A stretch of 64,000 nt of DNA from CAVZZV01 sp963779845 (GTDB lineage Bacteria; Bacteroidota; Bacteroidia; Bacteroidales; GCA-2748055). Where the stretch lies: NCBI GenBank assembly GCA_963779845.1, contig CAVZZV010000005.1, positions 558,001-622,000 of the forward strand, in the 5' to 3' direction. Shown here one piece after another: positions 1 through 10,060 of the stretch (positions within the stretch are counted from its first letter, which is position 1; the number at the start of each line of letters is the position of its first letter). Made by a program: the position numbers and the translations under genes. The notes beneath the pieces are model-generated. The model did not search any database. It worked only from the letters and a program-made list of their open reading frames with translations, and was not told the DNA's origin.

Positions 1-886
1 CTCTGAATTCAGCAGAGCTAGCCAGATAGACGAGGGGGGCAAGGAGTTCATCCGGGGTTTTTACCGCTGGAAAACTCTTTCCGAAATTAAAGAGGGTAAG
101 TCCTTCGGGATGTTCGAGGCTGAACCTGAAATGATAACTTCCCTTTTCAGGCAGATTATATACCAGCGATGGATGGTAGGGTACTGTAAAAATGGAATCG
201 GGATAGCGTTCATCCACGGGTACGGATGATGATGTTGCAAATAAAGGCCGTGGCAAGTTCCTTTCCGCAGGGTAATAATCAACAAACATACTATCGTAAA
301 CCGACTTGTTGAAAGAAATCCGGAAAGAATCTTTGGATGAAAAAGTATTGGTAAACAACGGGTAATCATTATGGGATGATAATACCCGGAAATTCTGGGC
401 ATTAAATTCAGAAGTTTTATCCACCAGGAGAAAATTTCTGGAGAATGAACCTCTTTTTTCATCCTTGAGAAAAATTTCCACTGAATAGCGTTTTCCAAAA
501 ACAGCTTTCAAAGGGACAGCCGTGAAATAACTACTTTTAATGTCCTTCTGGTTAAGGGTTTTTTGAATGGTGGCAGAGTCGATCAATTCCCCTTCCATAC
601 CTGGCCCCGGATATTCCCGAACATTAAATTTCATCGAAAACTTCGCCAAGGATTCTATCTGGTCATTAGCCTGATTGAATAGGAGCTCAGCCGTAAAGAT
701 CCGTACATATATTATGGAATTGTCCTCGGTGACATGGTAAATCATGAATTGGGGGTGAATATTTGCCCTGCTGGGGTTGTACATATCTGCCAGGTTTCGG
801 GGTCGGGAAACATTCTCAATGGTACTACAGGAATAGCTCCCCAGCAGGGCAAGCATTATCCATAATATATTTCCTCTTAAGTTCAT
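1..886 (-). CDS. GWxTD domain lipoprotein (3' end outside window)
   Basis: The reading frame is open from an ATG at 886 to the window edge, giving the first 295 residues and no stop. The N-terminus has a short hydrophobic segment ending in a lipobox-like SYSC, so it is probably an outer-membrane or periplasmic lipoprotein. The body matches the Bacteroidota GWxTD family in its order of blocks: a motif around LYNLPEKGSYHF and then GLTLFNFGKSFPAVKTPDEL, which in that family precede the GWxTD signature itself. That signature would lie beyond the window. Function in the family is unknown. The family call comes from pattern memory of this arrangement, and the missing C-terminus limits certainty. 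Confidence 0.72.
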   Translation of the reverse strand, partial: MNLRGNILWIMLALLGSYSCSTIENVSRPRNLADMYNPSRANIHPQFMIYHVTEDNSIIYVRIFTAELLFNQANDQIESLAKFSMKFNVREYPGPGMEGELIDSATIQKTLNQKDIKSSYFTAVPLKAVFGKRYSVEIFLKDEKRGSFSRNFLLVDKTSEFNAQNFRVLSSHNDYPLFTNTFSSKDSFRISFNKSVYDSMFVDYYPAERNLPRPLFATSSSVPVDERYPDSIFTVPYHPSLVYNLPEKGSYHFRFSLEHPEGLTLFNFGKSFPAVKTPDELLAPLVYLASSAEFR

Positions 887-994
887 CCCTACAGATTCAT
901 TTTACTCATTGTTGTCCAAAATGCCTGTTCTCTTTATTTCGACAGATCCAAATTAGAACGTTTTGGCCGCTGGAAAATTACTCACTAAAAATAG

Positions 995-2938
995 TTAAAT
1001 TCTTTTATCCTGCAATTTTTCAAGTTCAATATGGGCAATTTCCCATTCCTGCATCTTCCTGTCCAGGAGCTCCTGCAATTTTCCATACTTATCAAAAAGG
1101 TCCTGATCAGAATTGTTTTCCGGGGATTGCAGCTTCCCGTTCATCTCATGAGTCTGTTTTTCCAGGAGTTCGATTTCTTTTTCAATATCATGAAGGTTTC
1201 TTTCAAGTTTTCTCAGATTTCTGTCAAATTCTTTCCGCCGTTGATAGTCGGCTTTAGTTTGAGGACTCTTAACAATCTCCTTTTCCGGTTCAGGTATAGC
1301 GGAATTTTTCTTTTCAATTTCTTTAAGCGAACTGATCTTTTTCCTTTGCAAAAAGTCATATATTCCACCAAGATGTTCCTTAACCTTCCGATCTTTGAAT
1401 TCATATACCTTATCGACCAATCCATCCAGGAAATCCCTGTCGTGCGATACCAGTATCAGGGTCCCGTCAAAACGTGCGAGGGCAGTTTTGAGGATATCCT
1501 TGGAAAGCATGTCCAGATGATTGGTAGGCTCATCCATTACGAGAAGGTTATTGGTTTGCAAAAGCATCCTTGCCAGACTTAACCTTGATCTCTCCCCACC
1601 GGACAAGACCCTTACTTTTTTATCTATTTCATCCTGACCGAATAAAAATGCTCCAAGAATATCTCTTATTCTAAGCCTTGCATCGCCTACTGCTACTGCA
1701 TCAATCGTTTCCAACACGGTTTTCTCTTCATCCATGAGTTCATCCTGGTTCTGGGCATAATACCCAATACTTACATTGTGTCCCAGTCTGCATTCACCGG
1801 TGTAATCTGTTTCTGCTATAATAATTTTGGAAAGGGTAGTCTTTCCTTCACCGTTCCTCCCTACGAAAGCTACCTTCTCCCCTCGCTCAATGATCAGGTC
1901 GATGTTATCGAGTATTAATTTATTACCGTACTTCTTGCTCAGGGATTTCGTTTCGACCACGATGGTCCCTGAGCGCGGGGCTGGAGGGAATTTAATATTC
2001 ATCACAGAAGTATCCTGGTCCTCAACTTCAAGACGTTCGAGCCGGTTAAGCTGTTTGATCCTCGATTGCACCTGAACAGCTTTGGTAGCCTTGTACCGGA
2101 AACGTTCAATAAAATCCTCCGTGCTTTTGATCATCTTCCGCTGGTTGTTAAAAGCTGCTTGTTGTTGTGCAAAGCGCTCCTGTCTTAATTCGACGTATTT
2201 TGAATAGGGCACTTTATAATCAACAAGTTTCGCCAGACTGATTTCAACTGTGCGATTGGTAATATTGTCCAGGAACGCACGGTCGTGGGAAATTACGACC
2301 ACCGCCCCTGAGTAGGCAGGTAAAAAATTCTCCAGCCATTGAATAGATTCGATATCAAGATGGTTAGTAGGTTCATCGAGAAGGATAATGTCCGGGTTTT
2401 GCAGCAAAATTTTTGCCAGTTCAATCCGCATTCTCCATCCTCCGCTGAATTCAGAAGTTTGCCGGGCCATTTCAGCAGGTTCAAAACCAAGTCCGATGAG
2501 GGTTTTTTCCACATCCGCATGAAGAGAGTTCCCTCCTTCCATCTCAAATTTCTCGTTAAGGGTTGTAAGCTTTTCGATCAACTTTAGGTAAGCCACCGAT
2601 TCATAATCGGTTCGGGTGCCGAGTTCATTACTGATGCGATGGATTTTTCGTTCCATTTTCAGAATATGGTCGAACGCCTTCATCGCTTCATCAAAGACCG
2701 TACTCCCATCGCTGTGCTTCATTTGTTGGGGCAAATATCCCACCGTGGTGTCGGAAGATTTTACAATTTTTCCTGTAGAGGGGGACATCTGGCCGGAAAT
2801 AATCTTTAGGAGTGTTGATTTACCGGCACCATTCCTTCCTACAAGACCAATGCTATCCCGGGAATTGATCATTAGGCTCACCGAATCCAGCAGAGTAAAA
2901 CCTCCAAACCTGACTGTTATATTATCGACTGATATCAT
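995..2938 (-). CDS. ABC-F family ATPase
   Basis: A 647-residue soluble protein with two complete ABC ATPase domains and no membrane segment, the hallmark of the ABC-F family that acts on ribosomes. The first domain has Walker A GRNGAGKST at about 34-42, the signature FSGGWRMRIELAK and LLDEPTNHLD. The second has GRNGEGKTT, LSGGERSRLSLAR and MDEPTNHLD. A charged linker lies between the domains, and the last ~100 residues are rich in Lys/Glu heptads, the C-terminal coiled coil seen in Uup-type members. It may act in translation quality control or ribosome rescue; which ABC-F subgroup it belongs to cannot be settled by eye. It appears monocistronic. Confidence 0.9.
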   Translation of the reverse strand: MISVDNITVRFGGFTLLDSVSLMINSRDSIGLVGRNGAGKSTLLKIISGQMSPSTGKIVKSSDTTVGYLPQQMKHSDGSTVFDEAMKAFDHILKMERKIHRISNELGTRTDYESVAYLKLIEKLTTLNEKFEMEGGNSLHADVEKTLIGLGFEPAEMARQTSEFSGGWRMRIELAKILLQNPDIILLDEPTNHLDIESIQWLENFLPAYSGAVVVISHDRAFLDNITNRTVEISLAKLVDYKVPYSKYVELRQERFAQQQAAFNNQRKMIKSTEDFIERFRYKATKAVQVQSRIKQLNRLERLEVEDQDTSVMNIKFPPAPRSGTIVVETKSLSKKYGNKLILDNIDLIIERGEKVAFVGRNGEGKTTLSKIIIAETDYTGECRLGHNVSIGYYAQNQDELMDEEKTVLETIDAVAVGDARLRIRDILGAFLFGQDEIDKKVRVLSGGERSRLSLARMLLQTNNLLVMDEPTNHLDMLSKDILKTALARFDGTLILVSHDRDFLDGLVDKVYEFKDRKVKEHLGGIYDFLQRKKISSLKEIEKKNSAIPEPEKEIVKSPQTKADYQRRKEFDRNLRKLERNLHDIEKEIELLEKQTHEMNGKLQSPENNSDQDLFDKYGKLQELLDRKMQEWEIAHIELEKLQDKRI

Positions 2939-3076
2939 CTTAAAAACTGGTAAAACAACAAAACTTAAGCATAGGGGTGTCCCATCTTCCGAAATTTTCT
3001 CCCAGACTGCAAAATAAACCTAATAAGCGGTAAGAATGAAACAATGCAGCATATTTTTTAATCCCTCCCGATTTCC

Positions 3077-3084
3077 TATTTTTG
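3077..3084 (+). promoter_or_regulatory. Candidate -7 promoter box for rlmD
   Basis: TATTTTTG fits the Bacteroidota -7 consensus TAnnTTTG and sits 24 bases before the rlmD start. No TTG-type -33 element is visible at the expected spacing, so this is a weak call. Confidence 0.35.
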
Positions 3085-3108
3085 TCGTCAAATTAATGCT
3101 GGGAAAAA

Positions 3109-4512
3109 TTGGGCCGAAAAAAAAAGCCATTTCTGGAAAAAGTAGAGATCACTGATGTTGGCGGGGAGGGAAAGTCCATTGCCAGGATCGACAATATGGT
3201 ATGTTTCGTGAAGGATGTGGCCCCCGGCGATATTGTCGACCTTCAGGTAACGCGAAAAAAAAAGAATTTTATGGAAGCCAGGGTGGTGCGTTTCCATAAA
3301 TACTCCGATCTACGAATTGATCCATTCTGCGCGCATTTCGGATTATGCGGCGGTTGCAAGTGGCAGCATCTGCCCTATCCATTACAACTTAAGTTTAAGC
3401 ATAAACAGGTCGGAGACGCGTTGACAAGAATAGGTAAAACCGATTATCCGGAGATACTCCCAATTATCCCTTCTGGAAAGGAGCGTTTCTATCGGAATAA
3501 ACTTGAGTTTACCTTTTCGAATCACCGATGGCTCAGTGTTGATGAGATTAAAACTCAAGGATCGATCGAAGACACCCGTGCACTTGGCTTCCACATTCCC
3601 GGGCTATTTGATAAAATTGTCGATATTGAAAAGTGCTGGTTGCAAGAGGAACCCAGCAATGAGATCCGGAATTCCCTGAAAACCTATGCCCTGGAAAATG
3701 ATTATTCATTTTTTAGTCAGAGGGAACATTCAGGATTGTTGAGAAATCTTATTGTGAGGACTTCAAGTTCAGGGGAATTAATGGTGATCATTTCATTCTT
3801 CTACAAGGATGAAGAGGCCATCCATAAAATCCTTCAATTCCTCAATGAGAAATTTCCAGGGATTACCTCACTCTTATATACCGTAAACGGAAAGGGGAAT
3901 GATACCCTATATGACCAGGAGATAATTGTTTACAAGGGACGGGACCATATTTTCGAGTATATTGAAGATTTGAAATTTAAAATTGGTCCGAAATCCTTCT
4001 TTCAGACCAATACGGAACAGGCATTGGAACTCTACAGGGTAGCAAGGAATTTTGCCGGCCTCAAGGGAAATGAAATTGTATATGATCTTTACACAGGCAC
4101 TGGAACCATTGCCATTTTCCTGGCACGTCAGGCGCATAAGGTTATCGGAATAGAATCGGTTCCGTCGGCTATTGAGGATGCAAACATCAATTCAGCGATC
4201 AACAATATTTCAAACACCTCGTTTTTTGCCGGTGATATCAAAGATTTGCTCAGCGAAGAATTTTTTAAGGAACACGGCCCGCCAGACGTGATCATCACCG
4301 ATCCTCCCCGGGCCGGGATGCACCCTGATGTGGTATATCAAATATTGAAAGCTGAACCTGAGCGGATTGTCTATGTGAGCTGTAACCCTGCTACCCAGGC
4401 CCGTGATCTTCAGCTTCTATCTGAAAAATACCGGATCACAACCGTACAGCCAGTGGATATGTTTCCACACACCCATCATGTGGAGAACATAGTCAGACTC
4501 GAAAAGAGATAA
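3109..4512 (+). CDS. rlmD: 23S rRNA (uracil-C5)-methyltransferase RlmD family
   Basis: A 467-residue class I SAM-dependent RNA methyltransferase of the RumA/RlmD type, which makes m5U in 23S rRNA. An N-terminal TRAM domain (about 8-65) is followed by iron-sulphur ligands C74, C80 and C83 (CAHFGLCGGC), with C176 as the likely fourth. The SAM-binding YDLYTGTGTIAIFL block precedes IITDPPRAGMHP, and the catalytic nucleophile is C425 in YVSCNPATQARDL. The start is TTG at 3109: an in-frame TAA at 3094-3096 rules out anything further upstream, and the nearby ATG at 3096 is in another frame. Bacteroidota genomes often carry more than one paralogue, so the exact target uridine is inferred. Confidence 0.9.
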   Translation: MGRKKKPFLEKVEITDVGGEGKSIARIDNMVCFVKDVAPGDIVDLQVTRKKKNFMEARVVRFHKYSDLRIDPFCAHFGLCGGCKWQHLPYPLQLKFKHKQVGDALTRIGKTDYPEILPIIPSGKERFYRNKLEFTFSNHRWLSVDEIKTQGSIEDTRALGFHIPGLFDKIVDIEKCWLQEEPSNEIRNSLKTYALENDYSFFSQREHSGLLRNLIVRTSSSGELMVIISFFYKDEEAIHKILQFLNEKFPGITSLLYTVNGKGNDTLYDQEIIVYKGRDHIFEYIEDLKFKIGPKSFFQTNTEQALELYRVARNFAGLKGNEIVYDLYTGTGTIAIFLARQAHKVIGIESVPSAIEDANINSAINNISNTSFFAGDIKDLLSEEFFKEHGPPDVIITDPPRAGMHPDVVYQILKAEPERIVYVSCNPATQARDLQLLSEKYRITTVQPVDMFPHTHHVENIVRLEKR

Positions 4513-4610
4513 TCCTTTCGTGCCTTCTGGCGGCTTACTGTTTGGTAACATTCTGGTTGAAAAAAAACTATGTTAAAATTCGGAACTACCTGAAACGATG
4601 AGCACAATCC

Positions 4611-6344
4611 TCATTTACCGCCCCTCAGCCGTCTGGGTATCATGTGGTCCGGCCAGTTTTGAACAAAATCGACCCAGTATTGGGCAATAGTTTCCTTAAT
4701 TTCACGGTGAAGGATCCAAAGACCCAGAAGATTGGGTATTGTCATCAGAGCGATGGTGATATACGAAAGATTCCAGATTATTGTCGTGTCTGTAAAAGCT
4801 GCGAAAAAAAAGCCTATTACGTATAATATGCGGTAAAATGTTACGTACCTCATTCCGAACAGGTAGGTTACTGCGCGGTCTCCGTAATAGGACCAGGAAA
4901 TTGCCGTGGAGAAAGCAAAAAGAAGCAATCCGATAGAGACAATATATTTGCCATAACTACCGAGGAAACTTCGATTGAAGGCTTCTGTGGTAAGTGGCGC
5001 GCTATGGATCAGCGACCGCCCCCAGATTTCCAGGTGGGAAATCTGATCTCTTACCAAACGGCCATTCAGCACTTTTATATGCCCGGTAAAGTTGGACTCC
5101 CCATCTTTTACTACGGCATCTTCCGCAAGGGATTGGGCGTGAAAGAGGCTTACATTGTTGGTTATTCTTCCATCTTCAACATTTAATTCACCGCTGAAGA
5201 GTGGCGGCTTCTTCTTATTAAAAAGGTAGGCGTGGATTTCATTTTTTTTCTCCCGGGTAGAATCGCTGAAAGTGCCGGAAAGAATTTTCAGATCGGCATC
5301 CTCAAAACGGTTAGTAAACTTTTCATTCCATACACCGGAAGAGAGGAGGACCAGGCCGGTTAAGGTGCAAATGATAATGGTATCGATAAATGGCTCAAGG
5401 ATAGCGACCATTCCCTCGGAGACTGGCTCATGCGCTCTGGCCGCGGAGTGGGCGATGGGAGCCGACCCCTGCCCTGCTTCATTGGAAAAAAGCCCGCGGT
5501 TTACCCCCTTATTGAAAGTGAATGCAAATCCGGCACCGAGAAATCCTCCCACAGCAGCACTTCCGGTAAAGGCATCCTTAAAAATCGATAAAAATGAGGG
5601 AATAATATTTTCATAATTGGTTCCGATAACGAAAATGGCTCCTACAAAATAGATCAGGGCCATAAGGGGAACGAGTGTTGACGTAACCTTGGCGATACGT
5701 TTGATCCCACCAATTATAACGGCCCCAAGAAGTAAGGAAAGTATACCGCCCACCGCAATTTTATTAAAGCCAAAAGTATCAAAAAGTGAATCGGAGATCG
5801 AATTTATCTGCGGAAGGCTTCCCGTGCCGAAAGAAGAAAGTATGGTGGCAAAGGCAAAAAATGCCCCCAGGACAGCTCCGGTCTTTATTATTTTGCCTGA
5901 GCTAAGGCGGATATTCAACCTCTTCTTCATATAATACATAGGACCTCCGGAGATACTGCCATCAGGCAGGACATCCCTGTATTTATGGGAAATAGTAACT
6001 TCGACAAATTTGGTGCACATTCCCAGTGCAGCGGTCATCAACATCCAGAATAGTGCAGAAGGGCCACCCAGATGGATGGCAAGAGCTACCCCGGCGATAT
6101 TTCCCGTTCCCACGGTACCTGAGAGGGCCGTTGCCAATGCCTGAAAATGTGAGGTATCTCCAATATCTCCTGATTTATCGTACTTCCCTCTAACGATGCT
6201 CAGTGCATGCCGGAAATATCTTATTTGAGGAAAACCCAGATATATGGTAAAAAACAGGCCCGTGCCCAAAAGAAAGAATACAAACCACTCATGGCCGCCT
6301 AAAAATTGATCCGTCCAGAGTAGAAATCCATTGATTTTTTGCAT
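4611..6344 (-). CDS. Na+/alanine (AGCS family) symporter
   Basis: A 577-residue polytopic inner-membrane transporter of the alanine or glycine:cation symporter family. The family signature GTVGTGNIAGVALAIHLGG lies at about 76-94, followed by GLFSNEAGQGSAPIAHSAA at about 284-302, both diagnostic. It would import alanine or glycine with Na+. The protein is about 100 residues longer than typical AGCS members because of a hydrophilic insertion at roughly 341-448, between two membrane segments; this part is rich in charged residues and Thr/Ser and has no motif I recognise. It opens a run of minus-strand ion and osmolyte transport genes. Confidence 0.9.
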   Translation of the reverse strand: MQKINGFLLWTDQFLGGHEWFVFFLLGTGLFFTIYLGFPQIRYFRHALSIVRGKYDKSGDIGDTSHFQALATALSGTVGTGNIAGVALAIHLGGPSALFWMLMTAALGMCTKFVEVTISHKYRDVLPDGSISGGPMYYMKKRLNIRLSSGKIIKTGAVLGAFFAFATILSSFGTGSLPQINSISDSLFDTFGFNKIAVGGILSLLLGAVIIGGIKRIAKVTSTLVPLMALIYFVGAIFVIGTNYENIIPSFLSIFKDAFTGSAAVGGFLGAGFAFTFNKGVNRGLFSNEAGQGSAPIAHSAARAHEPVSEGMVAILEPFIDTIIICTLTGLVLLSSGVWNEKFTNRFEDADLKILSGTFSDSTREKKNEIHAYLFNKKKPPLFSGELNVEDGRITNNVSLFHAQSLAEDAVVKDGESNFTGHIKVLNGRLVRDQISHLEIWGRSLIHSAPLTTEAFNRSFLGSYGKYIVSIGLLLFAFSTAISWSYYGDRAVTYLFGMRYVTFYRILYVIGFFFAAFTDTTIIWNLSYITIALMTIPNLLGLWILHREIKETIAQYWVDFVQNWPDHMIPRRLRGGK

Positions 6345-6371
6345 TATCTCATCTTAGGAAGTTAGTCGGAA

Positions 6372-6379
6372 CAAATATA
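6372..6379 (-). promoter_or_regulatory. Candidate -7 promoter box for the AGCS symporter gene
   Basis: On the minus strand this reads TATATTTG, a match to TAnnTTTG, 27 bases before the ATG at 6344. No convincing -33 element is seen. Confidence 0.4.
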
Positions 6380-6565
6380 ATAAAATCCAGACTATTGGAG
6401 AATAATTTGAATGCTATTGAATCGCGAAAGTGAACAGGCCTGCAGGTTGTCTCCTTGTGGGATGCATTTGATCATTGGATTGCAGTTTGAATGCCCGCAA
6501 TTGAAATCAGACATATGCAAGGGATCCTGGGGATCCAAAGAGGAATAAGAGCTATCTCCTTCCCC

Positions 6566-7642
6566 TTATTTAATTTTGGCAGAGTCTGGGCTTCCTATCA
6601 ATTCGACGCGTGTCCTTGGAAGGTACTCGGGGTAATTCTCCTGAAGAAAGCCAATAACTTTTTCTCTGATATAAACGCGCAGATCCCATGCGCTGGGAGA
6701 ATCAGCTGCACTAACCATAATCCTGATTTCAAGCGTTTGTTCTTTTGCATCGGTAATTTGCACATTTGAGACATTGCCATCCCATAGTTTTGTGCCAGCC
6801 AGGATTCTTTTGAGTTCTTCCCTTAATTTATCCACGGGGAGGTGGTAATCTGTATAAATATATACCGTTCCAAAGATATCGGCCGAATTTCGTGTCCAGT
6901 TTTCAAAGGGTTTGTCCAGAAAATAGGTGGTGGGAACGATCAGTCTTCGCTTATCCCATATTCTAACCACCACATAGGTTAAGGTGATTTCTTCTATCCA
7001 TCCCCATTCTCCCTCCACGATTACCACGTCGTCGATCCGGATCGGCTGGGTTATGGCAATTTGAAATCCGGCGAGGATAGTTCCTATGCCTTTCTGGGCG
7101 GCCAATCCAAGAATGATCCCGGCTACTCCTGCGGAAGCAAACAAACTCACCCCCAGTTTCCTGATGGAGGCAAAGGTCATCAATGCAGCCGCGATTGCAA
7201 TGAATATAATCACGAAGATCAATATTCTTTCCAAAATCCTGAACTGGGTCGTGAATTTTCTTGCCCTGAGGTTATCCTTCTGGGTAAGGTCAATTCGTTT
7301 CATTAGTATAACCCTCAGGATACTAAGGGCATTAACAGATATCCAGGCAATAGCTCCAATGACCAGAATATTTAATAACTGGCTGGAACGGGCTAACATG
7401 GATTCAACCGGAAGGAGATCCTTAAGGTTAATCTTTATCGCAATCAGGACCAGGAGAGTAGTGATCGGAAACAATACTTTTTGAATTACCCGATGCCGTC
7501 TTTGCAGCTCCGGTTCCGTCCGCAGTTCTGCACGTATTTTTCTGATAACCAATAAAATGGCTGTTATTCCCAGTAATAAAACCGCGAGGGAAATGATGAT
7601 ATTATCCTGATCAATCCGCTTAAAAATTAACAAGCCTTGCAT
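6566..7642 (-). CDS. MscS-family mechanosensitive ion channel
   Basis: A 358-residue membrane protein with hydrophobic segments near residues 14-34, 48-68, 88-112 and 135-160, then the pore-lining Gly/Ala-rich helix GVAGIILGLAAQKGIGTILA. This is followed by the MscS beta domain (RIDDVVIVEGEWGWIEEI) and the hallmark RRLIVPTTYFLDKPFENWTR. A C-terminal alpha/beta domain completes the fold. It should open under membrane tension during hypo-osmotic shock and release solutes. Its position between an amino-acid symporter and a cation-chloride-type permease fits an osmotic role. There are 37 bases between its start and the end of the next gene upstream, so co-transcription is plausible. Confidence 0.9.
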   Translation of the reverse strand: MQGLLIFKRIDQDNIIISLAVLLLGITAILLVIRKIRAELRTEPELQRRHRVIQKVLFPITTLLVLIAIKINLKDLLPVESMLARSSQLLNILVIGAIAWISVNALSILRVILMKRIDLTQKDNLRARKFTTQFRILERILIFVIIFIAIAAALMTFASIRKLGVSLFASAGVAGIILGLAAQKGIGTILAGFQIAITQPIRIDDVVIVEGEWGWIEEITLTYVVVRIWDKRRLIVPTTYFLDKPFENWTRNSADIFGTVYIYTDYHLPVDKLREELKRILAGTKLWDGNVSNVQITDAKEQTLEIRIMVSAADSPSAWDLRVYIREKVIGFLQENYPEYLPRTRVELIGSPDSAKIK

Positions 7643-7679
7643 TTCGAAGAGTCTATTTTAATTCCTTTATTCGATCAGT

Positions 7680-9896
7680 TCACTCAATGTCCTTTTCTGA
7701 AGCGGAATTCACAAAAATGACCGGTCCCAATTCCTCATACCCAAGGAATATGGAACTGCCTGTATGCTTAAGGTTTTCGCTCCTGAAACCCACGATACAA
7801 AGCAGTGCCTCTTTACTATTTTCTATCATCTGTGTCCGAATCCCTTTATCTGGATCCTCAGGGATAATCTGAATATTATGAGCATTGATGGAAAGTCTGC
7901 CTGTGGTTACGAGCATTTGTAAGTGCTGACGCGTTTCATTCTCCTTTCCTGGTTTACAAAGATCGAAAATACGGATATTGCTTTTCCTCAAATCAGGATG
8001 ACCAATTACAATATAACTAAGAAGGATCATCAAATGCGTATTTTCCTGATCTAAGCTGCGAATCCAAACATGAATATCCCGTTTAAAATCATATCCCCCT
8101 CTCACACTTCCAAAAATGCACACATCAAAATTCCCGGCCTGCACGAGGGAAATGTTTTCAACTATTTCATCGATATGACTTGGGTTATCTTTATCAAATT
8201 CAAAGATCACCATGTTGTTTTCCATGCCCGAGATTCCCGGTAATTGTATCGATTGGGCGATGGCAGAGGTATAGGAGGGAGAGATAAGGGTATCAATAAA
8301 TACCTGATTTGGATATTCATTGTACTTGTTAAGGAGTTTGTACAATTCTTCTGTGGACCGGCCGTGGGTCGTCCTGGAATAATATCCTTCAATAAGATGA
8401 ATATAGGTGCCAAAACCATAATTGTAGGAAATCCAGGTAAGAAGGCGGAAAGCATCATCCCTGATAAATGAATCCCTGCTGATGCAAATCGCGGAAGGAC
8501 GCCACTCTTCATGGGTCATTCTTTTGGAAGAACGTTGAAGGTAAACCTGGAGGTTTCGGCTAATCTGGAAAAGGGAGTTCTTGAAGATTGCCTGGAGTCC
8601 ATTCCGGTCTTTATGATAATAGCTTATGAACAGATACAAAGAAACCATAAAGATAACCGCCAGCAGGGCATAGCTGAAATTCATTTTGAACATAAGCCAG
8701 ACTGCTGTGACAAAGCCAAGGAGGGAGATATACCATTTTGACCTGAAAGAAGGCCGGTATGAAGGAGAGGAGCCAAAATGGTTCAGAAAGGATATCAAAC
8801 ATAAAGAGCCGTAAGTTACCATGAAAAACATGGAAATAATCTGCGCCACCACATTCACATTCCCCAGGGCAACGAAAACCAGGGCAATGATGCAGGTGAA
8901 CAAAGTAGCGTTATAAGGCTCACCTGATTTGGCATTGATCTTACCCACAACAATATTGACCTTTCGGGAGGGAAAAGAACGATCGGAAGCGAGTGCCTGA
9001 AGGGTGCGGGGCGCGACCATAATAGAACCGATGGCTGAAGAGATGGTTGACGCAGCCAAACCGAGAGGAATGACAAATTTTCCGGCATAGGCAATTTTGC
9101 TCATCACCAACTGGTCTTCAATTAAATCCACCGGACTTGCAGATGAGCTGAATTTCCAGGCTACAAAGATATATACGATCATTCCCAGCAACGTCGCCAT
9201 TATAGTTCCCAGTGGTATGGAGACAGAAGGTTTCCTGAGGTCACCAGAAAGGCCGACCCCTGCTGTCATTCCTGTAAAAGCAGGGAAAACGATCGCGAAA
9301 ACGAAGAAAAAACTATCCTTGTTTCTGAAAACAGCATTTGAAAGGGAAAAGTCCTGAGTCTGGGCGAAATGGGTTTTTCCCGTAAAGAATAATAAAATAG
9401 CAATGAACATAATACCCACCACTATATATAACGTCTTCACGCCAAGATTGGCCCCTTTTTTAAGGATCAGAAATGATAACCCAAGCATCACCGGGATGCT
9501 TATAACCTGTCGTGGCAATTCAAATCCGTAATTATTCTTAATAAAATCAAAGAAAAAAGAAAAAGCCTCTGTGAAGGCAATTACATAAAATGCTACAGAT
9601 ATGGCCTGGGACATAAAAAGGGCAAATCCAATTGTGGCTCCGATATTCAATCCAAATGAACGGGAAACAATAAAGTATTCCCCACCCCCTTCCACCCTTT
9701 TATTGGTTGCTATTTCCGAAATAGCCAATGCAGTGGGCAAGGCAACAAGCTGCCCCAGCATGATAATAAGGATGGTTCCCCAAAATCCAAGAATTCCGAC
9801 CGCGAAACCAAAACGAAGAAAAAGGATGGCCCCAAGGATGGTGGCAATTGCGGTAAAAAAAACAGGTGCGGTTCCGAAACGTTTTGCTTCAGGCAT
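7680..9896 (-). CDS. Cation-chloride cotransporter-like APC permease
   Basis: A 738-residue protein with about 12 predicted membrane segments in residues 10-420 and a ~300-residue soluble C-terminus. The N-terminal half has the APC-superfamily look (GTAPVFFTAIATILGAILF, then ISEIATNKRVEGGGEYFIVS), and it resembles the Na-K-Cl/K-Cl cotransporter branch rather than amino-acid permeases. The large cytoplasmic tail with Rossmann-like stretches (MVIFEFDKDNPS, FDVCIFGSVRGG) also fits that branch. Its substrate is inferred to be K+/Na+ with Cl-; an amino-acid substrate cannot be excluded. The gene is directly upstream of the MscS channel gene on the same strand. Confidence 0.78.
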   Translation of the reverse strand: MPEAKRFGTAPVFFTAIATILGAILFLRFGFAVGILGFWGTILIIMLGQLVALPTALAISEIATNKRVEGGGEYFIVSRSFGLNIGATIGFALFMSQAISVAFYVIAFTEAFSFFFDFIKNNYGFELPRQVISIPVMLGLSFLILKKGANLGVKTLYIVVGIMFIAILLFFTGKTHFAQTQDFSLSNAVFRNKDSFFFVFAIVFPAFTGMTAGVGLSGDLRKPSVSIPLGTIMATLLGMIVYIFVAWKFSSSASPVDLIEDQLVMSKIAYAGKFVIPLGLAASTISSAIGSIMVAPRTLQALASDRSFPSRKVNIVVGKINAKSGEPYNATLFTCIIALVFVALGNVNVVAQIISMFFMVTYGSLCLISFLNHFGSSPSYRPSFRSKWYISLLGFVTAVWLMFKMNFSYALLAVIFMVSLYLFISYYHKDRNGLQAIFKNSLFQISRNLQVYLQRSSKRMTHEEWRPSAICISRDSFIRDDAFRLLTWISYNYGFGTYIHLIEGYYSRTTHGRSTEELYKLLNKYNEYPNQVFIDTLISPSYTSAIAQSIQLPGISGMENNMVIFEFDKDNPSHIDEIVENISLVQAGNFDVCIFGSVRGGYDFKRDIHVWIRSLDQENTHLMILLSYIVIGHPDLRKSNIRIFDLCKPGKENETRQHLQMLVTTGRLSINAHNIQIIPEDPDKGIRTQMIENSKEALLCIVGFRSENLKHTGSSIFLGYEELGPVIFVNSASEKDIE

Positions 9897-9999
9897 TATG
9901 TAGATTTTTGGAGTCCTAAATGTATTACAAAAAAATTAAACCTCCAATTACTCCTATCAATACCTTACGCAGTAATGACAATTTATGGATAACAATTAA

Positions 10000-10034
10000 T
10001 TTTGGCCGGGAAACTTAAAATTTCAATAACTTTG
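10000..10034 (+). promoter_or_regulatory. Bacteroidota-type promoter of the CaCA exchanger gene
   Basis: A -33-like TTTTG at 10000-10004 and a -7 box TAACTTTG at 10027-10034 are separated by 22 bases, within the range for TTTG-N17-23-TAnnTTTG promoters. The ATG at 10061 follows 26 bases later. Confidence 0.55.
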
Positions 10035-10060
10035 ACCGTTTTAAAAAACAGCTCCCTGCT

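Noticed and set aside
1..1257. The 145-residue and 164-residue frames near the left edge (61-498 minus, 763-1257 plus)
   Set aside because: They are alternative frames over the GWxTD lipoprotein and the ABC-F gene and show no motif.
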